Origin: Ralstonia sp. UBA689
GTDB taxonomy: Bacteria > Pseudomonadota > Gammaproteobacteria > Burkholderiales > Burkholderiaceae
DNA length: 64,000 nucleotides
Direction of reading: 5' to 3'
Assembly (NCBI RefSeq): GCF_002298975.1
Contig: NZ_DBMV01000001.1
Span: 124,001-188,000 of the forward strand
How positions within the stretch are numbered: position 1 is the stretch's first letter; every line of letters starts with the position of its first letter. The position numbers and the translations under genes are program-made. Below the pieces are notes generated by a model. It did no database searches, was not told the DNA's origin, and saw only the letters and a program-made list of their open reading frames with translations. Shown one piece after another: positions 38,186-46,185 of this stretch.

Positions 38186-38401
38186 TCACGGGCGTGCTGC
38201 CGCAGCAGCAGGGCCAGGCAGCGGCAGCCTCCGTCCGGCCTTGGCGGCAAGCCACTTGTTGATGTCTTCCTCCAGCCAGGCGCGGCGGTTGCCGCCTAGG
38301 GAAAACGGTTGCGGGAAGTCGCCTTTGGCAATCATACGGTAGATGGTGGATTTGCCGAGCGAGACTTTGTCGGCGACCTGGTTGATGTTCAGGGCTTTCA
38401 T
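38186..38401 (-). CDS. AlpA-family transcriptional regulator/excisionase
   Basis: The 71-residue protein is a winged-helix AlpA-type DNA binder: LNINQVADKVSLGKSTIYRM then IAKGDFPQPFSLGGNRRAW and LEEDINKWLAAK. Such proteins regulate integrase or act as excisionase. It is the last gene of the left-arm operon. Its ATG overlaps the stop of the primase gene (ATGA), and the gene ends about 60 bp from the arm-site repeats, which fits a role at the attachment site. Confidence 0.88.
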   Translation of the reverse strand: MKALNINQVADKVSLGKSTIYRMIAKGDFPQPFSLGGNRRAWLEEDINKWLAAKAGRRLPLPGPAAAAARP

Positions 38402-41103
38402 GCTGGGGTTCCTGTGTTGCTGTGTTGCTTGGAAGACGGCGACTCAAACACCCAGCACTTGACCGTTTCCGGCCGTTTGGGGGCGTGCAGGTATTCGCGG
38501 TTGTGGTGGGCGTTGATCGCGCTGTTGACGGCGCGGATGTCGACGAATTTGCGCTGACGAGACGTCTTGAGCACCCGCTTGAGCTCCGCGATCGGGGGCA
38601 GCTCGATGCGGCGCTCGCCGGCGACTTGTTCCATGTGCTGCAGGTTGATGGCGATGAGGCCGTCGCCGCGTGCGTGGTTGAGGATCGGGCGGTCGTCGTC
38701 GGCCGACTCGATGTACTCGTACACCTCCCAGAACTGCTGTACGTGCTTGTGATCCGCGCTGATGGCCTGTTGGCGCGCTGCGGCCATGCGGCCCAGCTCG
38801 TCCAGGGCGGCGGCATGCTGCTCGTCGGTGAGCGGCAGCACGTGGCGCATGCTGTCGACCATCGCCATGATTTGCGCGTGGTTCTTGGCGATGCGGACGG
38901 TCTTGATGTCGGGGCGGGCCATCAAGGCCTGCTCGTGAGCAGACACGCGGGCGGCGAAGGTTTCCAGCACTTTGGACTCGGCCATAACGGTGGCCAGGAG
39001 GAAGGCGGACACATCCTCGACGGGAATGCGCTCCAGCGCTTCGGCTGCAGCGCGCGTGGCTGACGTTTGTGCCGAGCGGTCGCAATAGATATGGACGATC
39101 CGCTGGAGGACGGCGTCGCTGGCGCTGACTTCTGCGTTTTGGCTGATGACGATGGCGCCACGGAAGGGCGGTTCGTACGTTTCGTTGCCGCCGTTCTTCA
39201 TGCCGCGCGCGCGGGTGCTGCGGCCGTTGTAGGCGGTCTTGAGCTCGTCCCAATCGAAGCCGCGTTGCTTGGCGCCTTCGTCGCCGCGGTCGCCCTCGAT
39301 GAGCACGACGGGCAGGTTGGCGACCTGGGCGAAGTTGCGGGCGCGGGCGGCGAGCGATGACTTGCTCGGGTCGAAGCCTTCGTAGTCACGCCGGCCGCAG
39401 AGCTTCCAGAGGAATTCAATGAGCGTCGTCTTGCCGGCGCCTGGCTCGCCCACCAGCTCCAGGAAGGGGTAACTCTTGTGCTCCTGGCGGATCTGTTCTG
39501 CGAACAGGCTGCCAAACCAGAACGCCAGCGCGGCCAGGCCCTTGGGGCCGAAGGCCTGCCACAGCAGCGGCAACCAGGTCGTCTGCATGCCCTGCACGTC
39601 AGTGGAGAGGGACAGCGTTGCAGCCTGACTGATGGTCTTAACCGAGAGCTTGCCGATGTCGAAGAAGTCTTCGTCGTTCAGCCGAAAGAGCTTGCCGCCT
39701 TTCACCGCCACGTCGCCGTAGACGTAGCAGCCGTATTCCTTGGTGTAGCCCACAAAGTCGATGGTCTGCACGGTTGGAATGTGGGCGAGCTGCTTCTCCA
39801 GGTATTCGTCGAGCTGCTGGCCGGTGCCCGTGTACATGGCGCCCGGGGCCACGCCCAACAGGCGCTTCTTGAACTCGCTGCTGCTGGCGATTTGCGCGCT
39901 GGTGAACGTGGCTTTGATGGGCTGGCCATCATGCGGGAAGGCGACGCGGAAGTAGTACCAGGACTCGTCTGTCTGCGGGCTGGCCTGGTAGTAGAGCGCG
40001 GTGGGCAGGCAGTTGGCGATGGGCTGCACGATGCAGGCGCGCTGGAGGGCGTGCTCGCGCACCTCGTCTTCCGCCATGTCTTCATGCACCTCGCGCACGG
40101 TCGTGCTTTCGCGCTGGAAGGCGTCGAGGTCGAGCTTGAACGAGTACAGGCGGTTGCGGTGCTCGAACGGAAACTTCGCGTCGCCCGTGCGGCGGTACAT
40201 CAAGCGCGCCTTGTCCGATGGCGTGGCGGCGGTGAAGAGGTCGCCCAGGTAGCGATATTCGTCCAGGTCCCGCTTGGAAAGGCGGTCGCGCACATGCAGC
40301 TCGTTCCAGTCGAGCTTGGTCTTGCCGGCCTGCTTGGGCAGCGCAGCCGACGCCGACCAGCCATCGTTGCGGGCGCGCTCGATGTGCTTGAGCGCGTAGC
40401 GCCGGCCGGCGGCGTCGTTGTCCAGGGCAAACACCAGGTGCGGGCGCTTGTGGCCGCCGGCGGCGCATTGCTCGGCCAGCGCGGCCAATGCGGCGGCCGG
40501 GTAGTGCGAACAAGAGAACGTGGCGACTGCCGCCACGTCGTGATGCAGCAGGGCGATGGCATCAAAGATGCCCTCCACCAGCCACAGCTCTTTTGGCTGG
40601 GCCGGCAGGGTGGGCGGCTGCCACCAGGTGCCCGCGTATGAGCCGCTGAACGTGGCTTTACGGTCTCCAAAGCGCTCGGGCTGGTCGATGATGCGTTCCC
40701 AGTAGCGGCCTTCGCTCAAGGGGAAGCGGACGGTGGCGCTGCCGATCTTCAGCTCGTGGCTGTAGTAGCTCTCTTGCGTGTACCAGCCAGCGACGCGCGC
40801 CAGGTCAAAGCCGCGTGCGTCGCGCATGTAGGCGTCGGCTGCTGCGTTGGGCGCTTCCGCAGTTTTGACGTAACGGTCGCTCCAGGAGGCGAAGAGATCG
40901 GGGTACAGCTCTTTGGCGTGGTACTCGGCTGCGCAGTTGTTCAGCCGGTTGCAGCGCACGACCCAGGGCGCATCTGCAAAGGCCCACAGCGAGCGTTTTC
41001 CGCAGGAGGGGCAGGTGCCGTTCTCCAGCTTGTTCGATCGTTCCTTGAAGCCGTAGTCGCGCACCAGGCGCGACGCAAGGGCGGAGGAGAGGTCGAGGTT
41101 CAT
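38398..41103 (-). CDS. phage primase-helicase (CHC2 zinc finger, Toprim, P-loop helicase)
   Basis: The 901-residue replication protein starts with a zinc ribbon (Cys31, Cys34, Cys51, Cys57). The Toprim domain has WLVEGIFDAIALLHH near residue 175 and LVFALDNDAAG near 225. The C-terminal ATPase has ELVGEPGAGKTTLIEFLW near 555. This combination primes and unwinds DNA, as alpha protein does in P4 or Gp4 in T7. P2 itself uses gpA for rolling-circle replication, so this phage has a different replication module. Confidence 0.9.
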   Translation of the reverse strand: MNLDLSSALASRLVRDYGFKERSNKLENGTCPSCGKRSLWAFADAPWVVRCNRLNNCAAEYHAKELYPDLFASWSDRYVKTAEAPNAAADAYMRDARGFDLARVAGWYTQESYYSHELKIGSATVRFPLSEGRYWERIIDQPERFGDRKATFSGSYAGTWWQPPTLPAQPKELWLVEGIFDAIALLHHDVAAVATFSCSHYPAAALAALAEQCAAGGHKRPHLVFALDNDAAGRRYALKHIERARNDGWSASAALPKQAGKTKLDWNELHVRDRLSKRDLDEYRYLGDLFTAATPSDKARLMYRRTGDAKFPFEHRNRLYSFKLDLDAFQRESTTVREVHEDMAEDEVREHALQRACIVQPIANCLPTALYYQASPQTDESWYYFRVAFPHDGQPIKATFTSAQIASSSEFKKRLLGVAPGAMYTGTGQQLDEYLEKQLAHIPTVQTIDFVGYTKEYGCYVYGDVAVKGGKLFRLNDEDFFDIGKLSVKTISQAATLSLSTDVQGMQTTWLPLLWQAFGPKGLAALAFWFGSLFAEQIRQEHKSYPFLELVGEPGAGKTTLIEFLWKLCGRRDYEGFDPSKSSLAARARNFAQVANLPVVLIEGDRGDEGAKQRGFDWDELKTAYNGRSTRARGMKNGGNETYEPPFRGAIVISQNAEVSASDAVLQRIVHIYCDRSAQTSATRAAAEALERIPVEDVSAFLLATVMAESKVLETFAARVSAHEQALMARPDIKTVRIAKNHAQIMAMVDSMRHVLPLTDEQHAAALDELGRMAAARQQAISADHKHVQQFWEVYEYIESADDDRPILNHARGDGLIAINLQHMEQVAGERRIELPPIAELKRVLKTSRQRKFVDIRAVNSAINAHHNREYLHAPKRPETVKCWVFESPSSKQHSNTGTPA

Positions 41104-41121
41104 TGCGATCAGGAAGGTGGG

Positions 41122-41388
41122 TCAGTCGTTGGCGTCGCCAGCGGCGGGGCGCTGGAACGGGACGTCGGGCGACGCGGCAAGCATGGCGGCATCGACGGCG
41201 GCGTCGAGTTCGTCGCTGTCCGGCGAGATCGCCACGCCGTCCCCTTCGCTGACAAAGAGGTTGCTGATCGTACCGGCCGGTTCATGGTCTTCGCCGCCGC
41301 GCACCGGCTTGTTTTGCGTGTCACGAAGCCAGCGATACCGCATGGCGTCCCGCTCGGTGTCGTGCGTGCGGTCTTCGAGTGCTCGCAT
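41122..41388 (-). CDS. small phage protein of unknown function
   Basis: The 88-residue acidic product (MRALEDRTHDTERDAMRYRW... ending PAAGDAND) has the RYRWLRDT motif seen in several phage small proteins. Its ATG overlaps the stop of the upstream gene (ATGA at 41388) and it lies 18 bp before the primase. No function is inferred. Confidence 0.7.
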   Translation of the reverse strand: MRALEDRTHDTERDAMRYRWLRDTQNKPVRGGEDHEPAGTISNLFVSEGDGVAISPDSDELDAAVDAAMLAASPDVPFQRPAAGDAND

Positions 41389-41696
41389 CAGACGGCCTCC
41401 TGCAGGGTCGGATTTGAAGAGTGGTCCTCCACCCATTCCACGCCATTCCAGCGAGCAAACCGTATGAGCTGCTGGTGGTAGTAGTCGCGGCCTTGGATAT
41501 TCCAGACGGGCACGGGCACGCCGCGCAACCAGCGCAGGATGATCTCGCGACCGATGTGCTCGACCAGCACGCCAGCGTCGTGGTCGCCGTGGGGCGCTGG
41601 GTTGACCTGGGCGATATGCCACAGCGCTGCGATGTACTCGTCGCTGTAGCTCGGCAGGAGGGAGCTGTCGATTTTGAAGGTAATGGATGTTTTCAT
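41388..41696 (-). CDS. small phage protein of unknown function
   Basis: The 102-residue protein begins MKTSITFKIDSSLLPSYSDE and contains GREIILRWLRGVPVPVWNI, with many aromatic residues. It is linked to the downstream gene by a 4-bp overlap. I do not recognise a family. Confidence 0.7.
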   Translation of the reverse strand: MKTSITFKIDSSLLPSYSDEYIAALWHIAQVNPAPHGDHDAGVLVEHIGREIILRWLRGVPVPVWNIQGRDYYHQQLIRFARWNGVEWVEDHSSNPTLQEAV

Positions 41697-41715
41697 GGTC
41701 AGGTCTCGATGAATG

Positions 41716-41916
41716 TCAGTCGTCCAGGTCGCCAGCGGCGCGGCGCTTCAGGTCGATGGCGGGAGGGTTCGTGTGGGAGCGCTTCTTCAGGCGTGCCCGT
41801 GCGGTTGCGGTAACGATTGCGCGCAGCGGCGCGGACATGGCGTTGTACGGCGTGAGGACGCGCAGGAAGCGGTAGGCGCGGCGCACATCCGCCTCGGAGA
41901 CGCTCGGCTTACTCAT
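41716..41916 (-). CDS. small basic phage protein
   Basis: The 66-residue product starts MSKPSVSEADVRRAYRFLRV and is strongly basic (RARLKKRSH). It overlaps the next upstream gene by 8 bp. The start is the first ATG that keeps this coding style; the longer frame is antisense-like. The function is unknown. Confidence 0.6.
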   Translation of the reverse strand: MSKPSVSEADVRRAYRFLRVLTPYNAMSAPLRAIVTATARARLKKRSHTNPPAIDLKRRAAGDLDD

Positions 41917-42151
41917 GGCGCACCCCACTGGCGAAGAAGCCCCGCCAGACGCCGTGGCCGTAGCACAGCAGGAAGAACACACTGGCGGTGAACATGCCGG
42001 GCTCATTGGTTACGTGCGTCAGGTACAGCCATGCAGGCTGGCCCAGCAGGCCCACCAGTGCGCCCCAGCGGTGCGTGCGGCTGTCGTAGTTCAGCAGAGC
42101 CACCGACACCAGGGCGGTGAGCACCATCCAGAGGTTGACGAGAGCGAGCAT
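41909..42151 (-). CDS. small membrane protein of the phage left arm
   Basis: The 80-residue protein has two or three hydrophobic segments (LVNLWMVLTALVSVALLNYD; GALVGLLGQPAWLYLTHV; MFTASVFFLLCYGHGVW). This suggests an inner-membrane protein. Similar short membrane proteins occur in P2-like phage early regions; the role is unknown. Both ends overlap the neighbouring genes. Confidence 0.65.
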   Translation of the reverse strand: MLALVNLWMVLTALVSVALLNYDSRTHRWGALVGLLGQPAWLYLTHVTNEPGMFTASVFFLLCYGHGVWRGFFASGVRHE

Positions 42152-42321
42152 CAGGCGGCCCTCCGCGCGGGGCGGGCAGAGGCACCGCGCGCGCTGATGC
42201 CGCGCTGGCCGAGCACCATGAGCAGTGCGTCGACGCTGGAGCGGGCCAAGACGAAGAAACGCTGGCGCACGCCGGTGGAGCTGGTAACGCGGACAACGAA
42301 AGCCAGGACAGACGGTTGCAT
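42151..42321 (-). CDS. small phage protein of unknown function
   Basis: The 56-residue product (MQPSVLAFVVRVTSSTGVRQ... ending RPARRAA) is basic. Its centre, FFVLARSSVDALLMVL, reads like a short helix. It abuts the membrane-protein gene with a 1-bp overlap. No family is recognised. Confidence 0.55.
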   Translation of the reverse strand: MQPSVLAFVVRVTSSTGVRQRFFVLARSSVDALLMVLGQRGISARGASARPARRAA

Positions 42322-42331
42322 GCTGGCCTCC

Positions 42332-42877
42332 TCAGGCAATGCCCTGCAGGCTGTTCTGGCGCGCGATGGGCGCAAGCACGGAGATGGGCTGCGCCTGCAT
42401 GCCCAGCAGCCGGGAGACCTGCTGCAGGTTGGCGTACAGCTCCACCGCCAGTGGCGCGGTGCGTGCGTTGGCAAGTTCTTTGACCAAGGTGCTGCGGCAG
42501 CGGAGCGCAGCCAGGCGCTGCGGCACCGTCATGCGGCCCGTCTCTTGTGGCACCAGGCGGCCTTCCAGCACGTCGAGCACCCAGCGGCGGAACGCCTTGG
42601 CGCGCTCGGTGCGCGCCAGCATGCCGAGCAGATAGCAGCCGCGCGGGCTGAAGATGCGCACTTGCTGCCGGCCGCCGACGGTGTCGAGCTCGATGAGCTG
42701 CGTCAATTCCTCGGTGAACTCGTCCGCATTGCGGTCATACAGCTTCGCCATGTCGGAGCTGGGATTCCGGTAGCCCAAGGCACTTCCAATCTGGAAGACC
42801 CTTAGCCATGGCGTGTTGCGGATATCGACCACATCAAAGTCGACGTTTTCAAAGGTCAAGACTGCGTTGGTTTGCAT
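42332..42877 (-). CDS. Bro-N domain protein
   Basis: The 181-residue protein has the N-terminal Bro domain found in phage and baculovirus antirepressors: FENVDFDVVDIRNTPWLRVF, IGSALGYRNPSSDMAKLYDR, RIFSPRGCYLLGML. A helical C-terminal part of different type follows (QQVSRLLGMQAQPISVLAPI). Bro-N proteins bind DNA and often act as phage regulators. The start at 42877 is chosen from domain completeness. Confidence 0.85.
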   Translation of the reverse strand: MQTNAVLTFENVDFDVVDIRNTPWLRVFQIGSALGYRNPSSDMAKLYDRNADEFTEELTQLIELDTVGGRQQVRIFSPRGCYLLGMLARTERAKAFRRWVLDVLEGRLVPQETGRMTVPQRLAALRCRSTLVKELANARTAPLAVELYANLQQVSRLLGMQAQPISVLAPIARQNSLQGIA

Positions 42878-42969
42878 ACGGGCCTCGCAAAAAATGGGCA
42901 AAAAGCCGCCCTCCGGCGTGGGGGAGACACGCCGTCGGACAGGGGAAAAGGGAGGAAAGAGAGGGGCGG

Positions 42970-43221
42970 CTACTTGCCGCCGAGCAGATCCAGTTGGCGC
43001 GTGTCTTGCGCCGCTGGCCGCTTGCGGCTCACGGGCAGATAGGCCTGCGGGTTGGGCCGCATGCTGGGCGCGATGGTGCGCACCTGCGAAATGATGGCCG
43101 CGCAGGTGTAGGCGCAATGCACGTCTTCACACTGCAAGTAGGCTTCGCGCGTGAGCAGCGTCACCTCGCGGCTGGTGCGGATTTTCAGACGGCCTTTGCA
43201 ATGGGGGCAGGTCATCAGCAT
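42970..43221 (-). CDS. Ogr/Delta-like zinc-finger activator
   Basis: The 83-residue protein has the Ogr/Delta layout: MTCPHCKGRLKIRTSREV near the start, then a second pair in CEDVHCAYTC. This gives four cysteines for zinc. In P2 and P4 these proteins activate the late tail and head promoters. The gene is in the regulatory arm, as ogr is near the late genes in P2, though here it is separated from gene D by the cargo block. Confidence 0.85.
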   Translation of the reverse strand: MLMTCPHCKGRLKIRTSREVTLLTREAYLQCEDVHCAYTCAAIISQVRTIAPSMRPNPQAYLPVSRKRPAAQDTRQLDLLGGK

Positions 43222-43328
43222 GGGCGGTCCTGTTTGTGGCTTTGTTTTACAGAAGGTGGGTGAGGGACATCCTCGGCCATAGACTCATTGGTTCCAACAC
43301 CGTTTGAATCATCAACAGAGGAGCCCTC

Positions 43329-43820
43329 ATGGAAATCGATACCTTGCTCAGTCACATCGGCAACACGTTCGCCGCTGCCAAAACCGCCGTTGCGGCCAGA
43401 GACAGCGCCCGACTGGCAGAAGCTGAAGAGGTGTTTGAGCGTCAGCGTATGCACCTCTTGAAGTTGGCTCGTGCACTTCAAGAGGGAAATGCGGCGCTCC
43501 TGCAGCGCGTAACCACGACAGAGCAGGAAAACGTGGAGCTCAGACAGCAGTTGAGCGAGTTGCTTGAGCGCGACCGCGACCTCGCCGGATACAAATCGTT
43601 TAAGACGCCCCTGGGCGGTCGATGCCTTGCCAAGCCACTTCCACCCAGCCAGAGCGACAGGCGTGTGTACATTTGTACAGCGTGTGCATACGACGGTCGT
43701 AAGTCGAAGCTGGAATTTGAACAGGGCAAGGCGTTGCTTCATTGCCCAGAGTGTCAGGCTCGGATACCTGGCATAGAAGAGAGCCAGAGCTTCATCGAGT
43801 TTTTCGGGCCGACCGTCTAA
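43329..43820 (+). CDS. coiled-coil/zinc-ribbon protein, opposite strand to neighbours
   Basis: The 163-residue protein has a long helical coiled-coil part (about residues 15-90; ALQEGNAALLQRVTTTEQEN). A short zinc ribbon follows, CTACAYDGRKSKLEFEQG with a later CPEC pair, and an acidic tail. GAGGAG precedes the ATG. It points against the surrounding left-arm genes, a sign of an inserted cargo gene. Its end overlaps an antisense frame that extends from the next gene. The function is unknown. Confidence 0.7.
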   Translation: MEIDTLLSHIGNTFAAAKTAVAARDSARLAEAEEVFERQRMHLLKLARALQEGNAALLQRVTTTEQENVELRQQLSELLERDRDLAGYKSFKTPLGGRCLAKPLPPSQSDRRVYICTACAYDGRKSKLEFEQGKALLHCPECQARIPGIEESQSFIEFFGPTV

Positions 43821-43909
43821 TCGCGCCCACGACTCAAACGCACGGTCGAACTTGGCGTCTGCACGGTCGCTGCGTGCACGCAGTCGGGCAAGGCGGTTCT
43901 GCAGGCGCT

Positions 43910-44209
43910 TCATTTCCCACCCCCTTGCGGACGGCTGCACTCGCCCAGCCCCTGACGCGCGCACTCGCAGAACATGCCGACCTCGCCTAGGGTGGCGACA
44001 GCATCCATGTACTTGCGCGTAACAAGCACATAGCCGCAAACGCCAACGAGCGTATCCAGCTTGTCGATCAGCACGCCTTGCTCGCCGCTCAGGAAGCGGC
44101 TCATGGCGCCTTTGTCCCAGCCCATGGTCTGCTGCGCGTCTTGCCGCGATGGGCCGGAGAGCTTGCGCCGCAAGGCGTGTTCGATTCGGTGTTGGGTGTG
44201 CATGGTCAA
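43910..44209 (-). CDS. CII-like phage transcriptional regulator
   Basis: The 99-residue protein resembles lambda CII: RIEHALRRKLSGPSRQDAQQ then TMGWDKGAMSRFLSGEQG, a helix-turn-helix with the typical serine/arginine recognition helix. In lambda, CII turns on lysogeny promoters. Here it is one of the first genes left of the repressor. Its ATG overlaps the upstream small gene (4 bp). Confidence 0.8.
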   Translation of the reverse strand: MTMHTQHRIEHALRRKLSGPSRQDAQQTMGWDKGAMSRFLSGEQGVLIDKLDTLVGVCGYVLVTRKYMDAVATLGEVGMFCECARQGLGECSRPQGGGK

Positions 44210-44445
44210 TCCTCCACAACGGATGTTGCGTGCCGTTGGGGCACGTCTTGCTTAAGCTTGTTGGGGCTCGGCTGGGCTAGCGCGCTCAGGATCAGGAGGC
44301 GGCCCATGTTGCCGAGCGACCGGCCTTCAGTGGCCGCGCGCGCTTTGAACTTCTGAAGCTCCTCGGGCCGAAGGCGGATATAGACGGGCTTGTCAGTCAC
44401 GACGCCAGTTGGCGCGCGACGTTCTGCGACATTTCCACGGGGCAT
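44206..44445 (-). CDS. small protein, possible ribbon-helix-helix regulator
   Basis: The 79-residue product has KPVYIRLRPEELQKFKARAA then TEGRSLGNMGRLLILSAL, a strand followed by two helices, as in small ribbon-helix-helix DNA binders. It is the first gene leftward from the repressor operator, 72 bp from the repressor start, where a Cro or Cox equivalent usually sits. That role is inference. Confidence 0.6.
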   Translation of the reverse strand: MPRGNVAERRAPTGVVTDKPVYIRLRPEELQKFKARAATEGRSLGNMGRLLILSALAQPSPNKLKQDVPQRHATSVVED

Positions 44446-44472
44446 GGTCGATATACTCGTGAAAGAGAATCT

Positions 44473-44497
44473 TGCATATGAAGGCTAATGATATGCA
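44473..44497. promoter_or_regulatory. palindromic operator between the repressor and early genes
   Basis: A perfect 7-bp inverted repeat, TGCATAT and ATATGCA, is separated by 11 bp and centred in the divergent gap between the early (minus) and repressor (plus) genes. It is AT-rich and well placed for both promoters, so it is the likely main operator of the lysis-lysogeny switch. Confidence 0.65.
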
Positions 44498-44517
44498 CGA
44501 ACGTGCGTGTAATGAGC

Positions 44518-44961
44518 ATGGATAGCACAATGTTGCAATTCGGCGTGCGGCTCGCGCGAGAGCGGGTGCGGCTGGGGTTGTCCCAAACTCAAATGGCCCA
44601 ACTCGGCGGTGTGGCCTTGCGGACCTACTCGAACTACGAATCTGGGGAACGCGAGCCCGGGATCTTGTCCCTGGCCGGCTGGGGCGCGAACGGCGCCGAC
44701 GTTCTCTACATCGTGACGGGCAGGCATATGACTTCCCTGATGTCACCAGAGGAAGACGCAGTGGTGGCCGGCTATCGGGAACTCGATGCGCGCGGGCGCG
44801 CGGGTGTGCTTGCGCTGATTGGCGGGCTTTCGGCCCCTGCCACTGACGTGCAGCCTGTGAAGGCGGGCAAGCGCTCCCAGATCATTGTGGGCGGCTCGAA
44901 CAACGTCCAAGTTGGCAACGTCCGGACGAAAGCGCCGGCGGTCAAGAAGGCGAAGAAATAA
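44518..44961 (+). CDS. CI-type phage repressor (HTH)
   Basis: The 147-residue protein begins with an HTH_3 domain (FGVRLARERVRLGLSQTQMA, then QLGGVALRTYSNYESGERE). The short C-terminal part ends IIVGGSNNVQVGNVRTK. It lacks the LexA-type peptidase motif, so induction is unlikely to use RecA-driven self-cleavage. It stands divergent to the early genes, with the palindromic operator between them. The start is uncertain (44512 and 44530 are alternatives). Confidence 0.82.
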   Translation: MDSTMLQFGVRLARERVRLGLSQTQMAQLGGVALRTYSNYESGEREPGILSLAGWGANGADVLYIVTGRHMTSLMSPEEDAVVAGYRELDARGRAGVLALIGGLSAPATDVQPVKAGKRSQIIVGGSNNVQVGNVRTKAPAVKKAKK

Positions 44962-44965
44962 GCAC

Positions 44966-45026
44966 AGAGCAGTGGCCGTGCGGGGGCGCGGCATACGGCC
45001 TCTTTATCAACCTAGACTCGGGATGA
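44966..45026 (+). repeat. leader repeat, copy 1 (before the WYL/BRCT gene)
   Basis: About 60 bp, starting agagcagtggccgtgcgggg and ending near ctcgggatga, that recur before the next gene (46186-46250). It contains a hairpin (ggccgt / acggcc) followed by tctttat, so it can act as a weak terminator of the upstream gene. Its repetition before two cargo genes suggests a cassette boundary. Confidence 0.7.
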
Positions 45027-45041
45027 TTCAGTGGAGCACAC

Positions 45042-46115
45042 GTGCAGGACGCGTTTGCCAGCATCGGAATTTTGGTCGGTTATGTTTGGCTGACCGCTTG
45101 GGGATGGCTTGAATTGGTTCGTGGTCACGTTGCCCGAGGTGGGCCACGGTGGCGCGGGCACTTGATTGCGCTTTTTGCCGCGCATGTTCCCGCCTTCATG
45201 TTCGTCTGTGCGGCAGTAGTGTCAAATGACGATGATTGGGGCGATGGCGGCAAGTTGCTAATGTGGCTGTTCACCTTTGGAACTTGTTGGGCATATCACC
45301 GATATGGCCAGGTAGCGACGAAGGCGCCAGGGCTAGCAGTTAAGCCAGTTTTGCGTCCCGTTTCAGGGCCATTGCGCGAGCGGCTCGGTGCGTGGTGGCG
45401 GGAGCTCAATTACGTGCCCGGCGACGTGCGTCAGATGGCGCCGTCTAGCCTTCCGACCAGCGCAAGTGCAACTGGCACGAAAGCGAGTGGGGCGCCGACC
45501 ATTCAGTCTGATTCGGTTCAGCCGCCGAGACGGGCTACGCCGGCAGCAAAGTCGAAGGGCAGGGCACCGGAGATGTACCTGTCGGCAACTGTCGAACCGA
45601 TCCAACTCCCCGACACAATTTCATTCCGGTATCGCAAGGCCGATGGAACGCAGCAGAGGCGCACGGTGACAGCGTTTCAGGTGGTGGACATAAAGGGCAG
45701 GCCATACATGGACGCGCACGACCATGATCGAAAGGCGACGCGCTCTTTCCTGATCCACCGCATTGTTGGCTCAGTTACCCGCTCAGAGACGGGGGAAGTC
45801 ATGAGCGCAGCCTCTTGGCTTTCCGCTGTAGCGATGTCGCCGGATTCGACCAGACGGAAGGAAAGAGGTCGGCGCAAAGCGGAGGCATGGGATTGGCAGA
45901 CAGCGGTGGTCTTCGCTGGCCTGCACCCTACTCGACGCGACGCCTTGGAGGCGCGCGCGTTGGAAGCTGGCTGGGATGTGCGAGAGAGAATCACCAGGAC
46001 CGTGACCTATGTGGTTGCCGGGCCGTTGGTGGGGCACAAGCAGCTTGCTCAGGCCGAGGCGCTTGGGATTCCAGTAATGAATGAAGACGAAGCGATCGCG
46101 CTCATGATGGAGTAG
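45042..46115 (+). CDS. membrane protein with WYL-like and BRCT domains
   Basis: The 357-residue protein has three membrane segments in the first 90 residues and a Ser/Ala/Pro-rich linker. A WYL-like domain spans about 190-250 (ISFRYRKADGTQQRRTVTAF; RSFLIHRIVG). A C-terminal BRCT domain spans about 285-357 (TAVVFAGLHPTRRDALEARA; GHKQLAQAEALGIPVMNE). WYL domains sense ligands or nucleic acid in many defence systems, and BRCT domains bind phosphoproteins or DNA. A membrane-tethered combination is unusual. It lies next to the repressor gene, in the prophage cargo block. Confidence 0.75.
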   Translation: MQDAFASIGILVGYVWLTAWGWLELVRGHVARGGPRWRGHLIALFAAHVPAFMFVCAAVVSNDDDWGDGGKLLMWLFTFGTCWAYHRYGQVATKAPGLAVKPVLRPVSGPLRERLGAWWRELNYVPGDVRQMAPSSLPTSASATGTKASGAPTIQSDSVQPPRRATPAAKSKGRAPEMYLSATVEPIQLPDTISFRYRKADGTQQRRTVTAFQVVDIKGRPYMDAHDHDRKATRSFLIHRIVGSVTRSETGEVMSAASWLSAVAMSPDSTRRKERGRRKAEAWDWQTAVVFAGLHPTRRDALEARALEAGWDVRERITRTVTYVVAGPLVGHKQLAQAEALGIPVMNEDEAIALMME

Positions 46116-46185
46116 CCGCAGGGCGATGAGGCCCGGCTAGCTTAATCACCATGGTCGACAGCGTGCGTTCTGAAGCAATTCCAAT

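Noticed and set aside
39478..40641. 387-codon plus-strand frame over the phage primase
   Set aside because: The minus strand has zinc finger, Toprim and P-loop motifs; this frame has none.
43215..44219. 334-codon minus-strand frame covering the zinc-ribbon gene
   Set aside because: Contains off-frame CII-like sequence and antisense of the plus-strand gene; at most the short segment from 43913 is a gene remnant.
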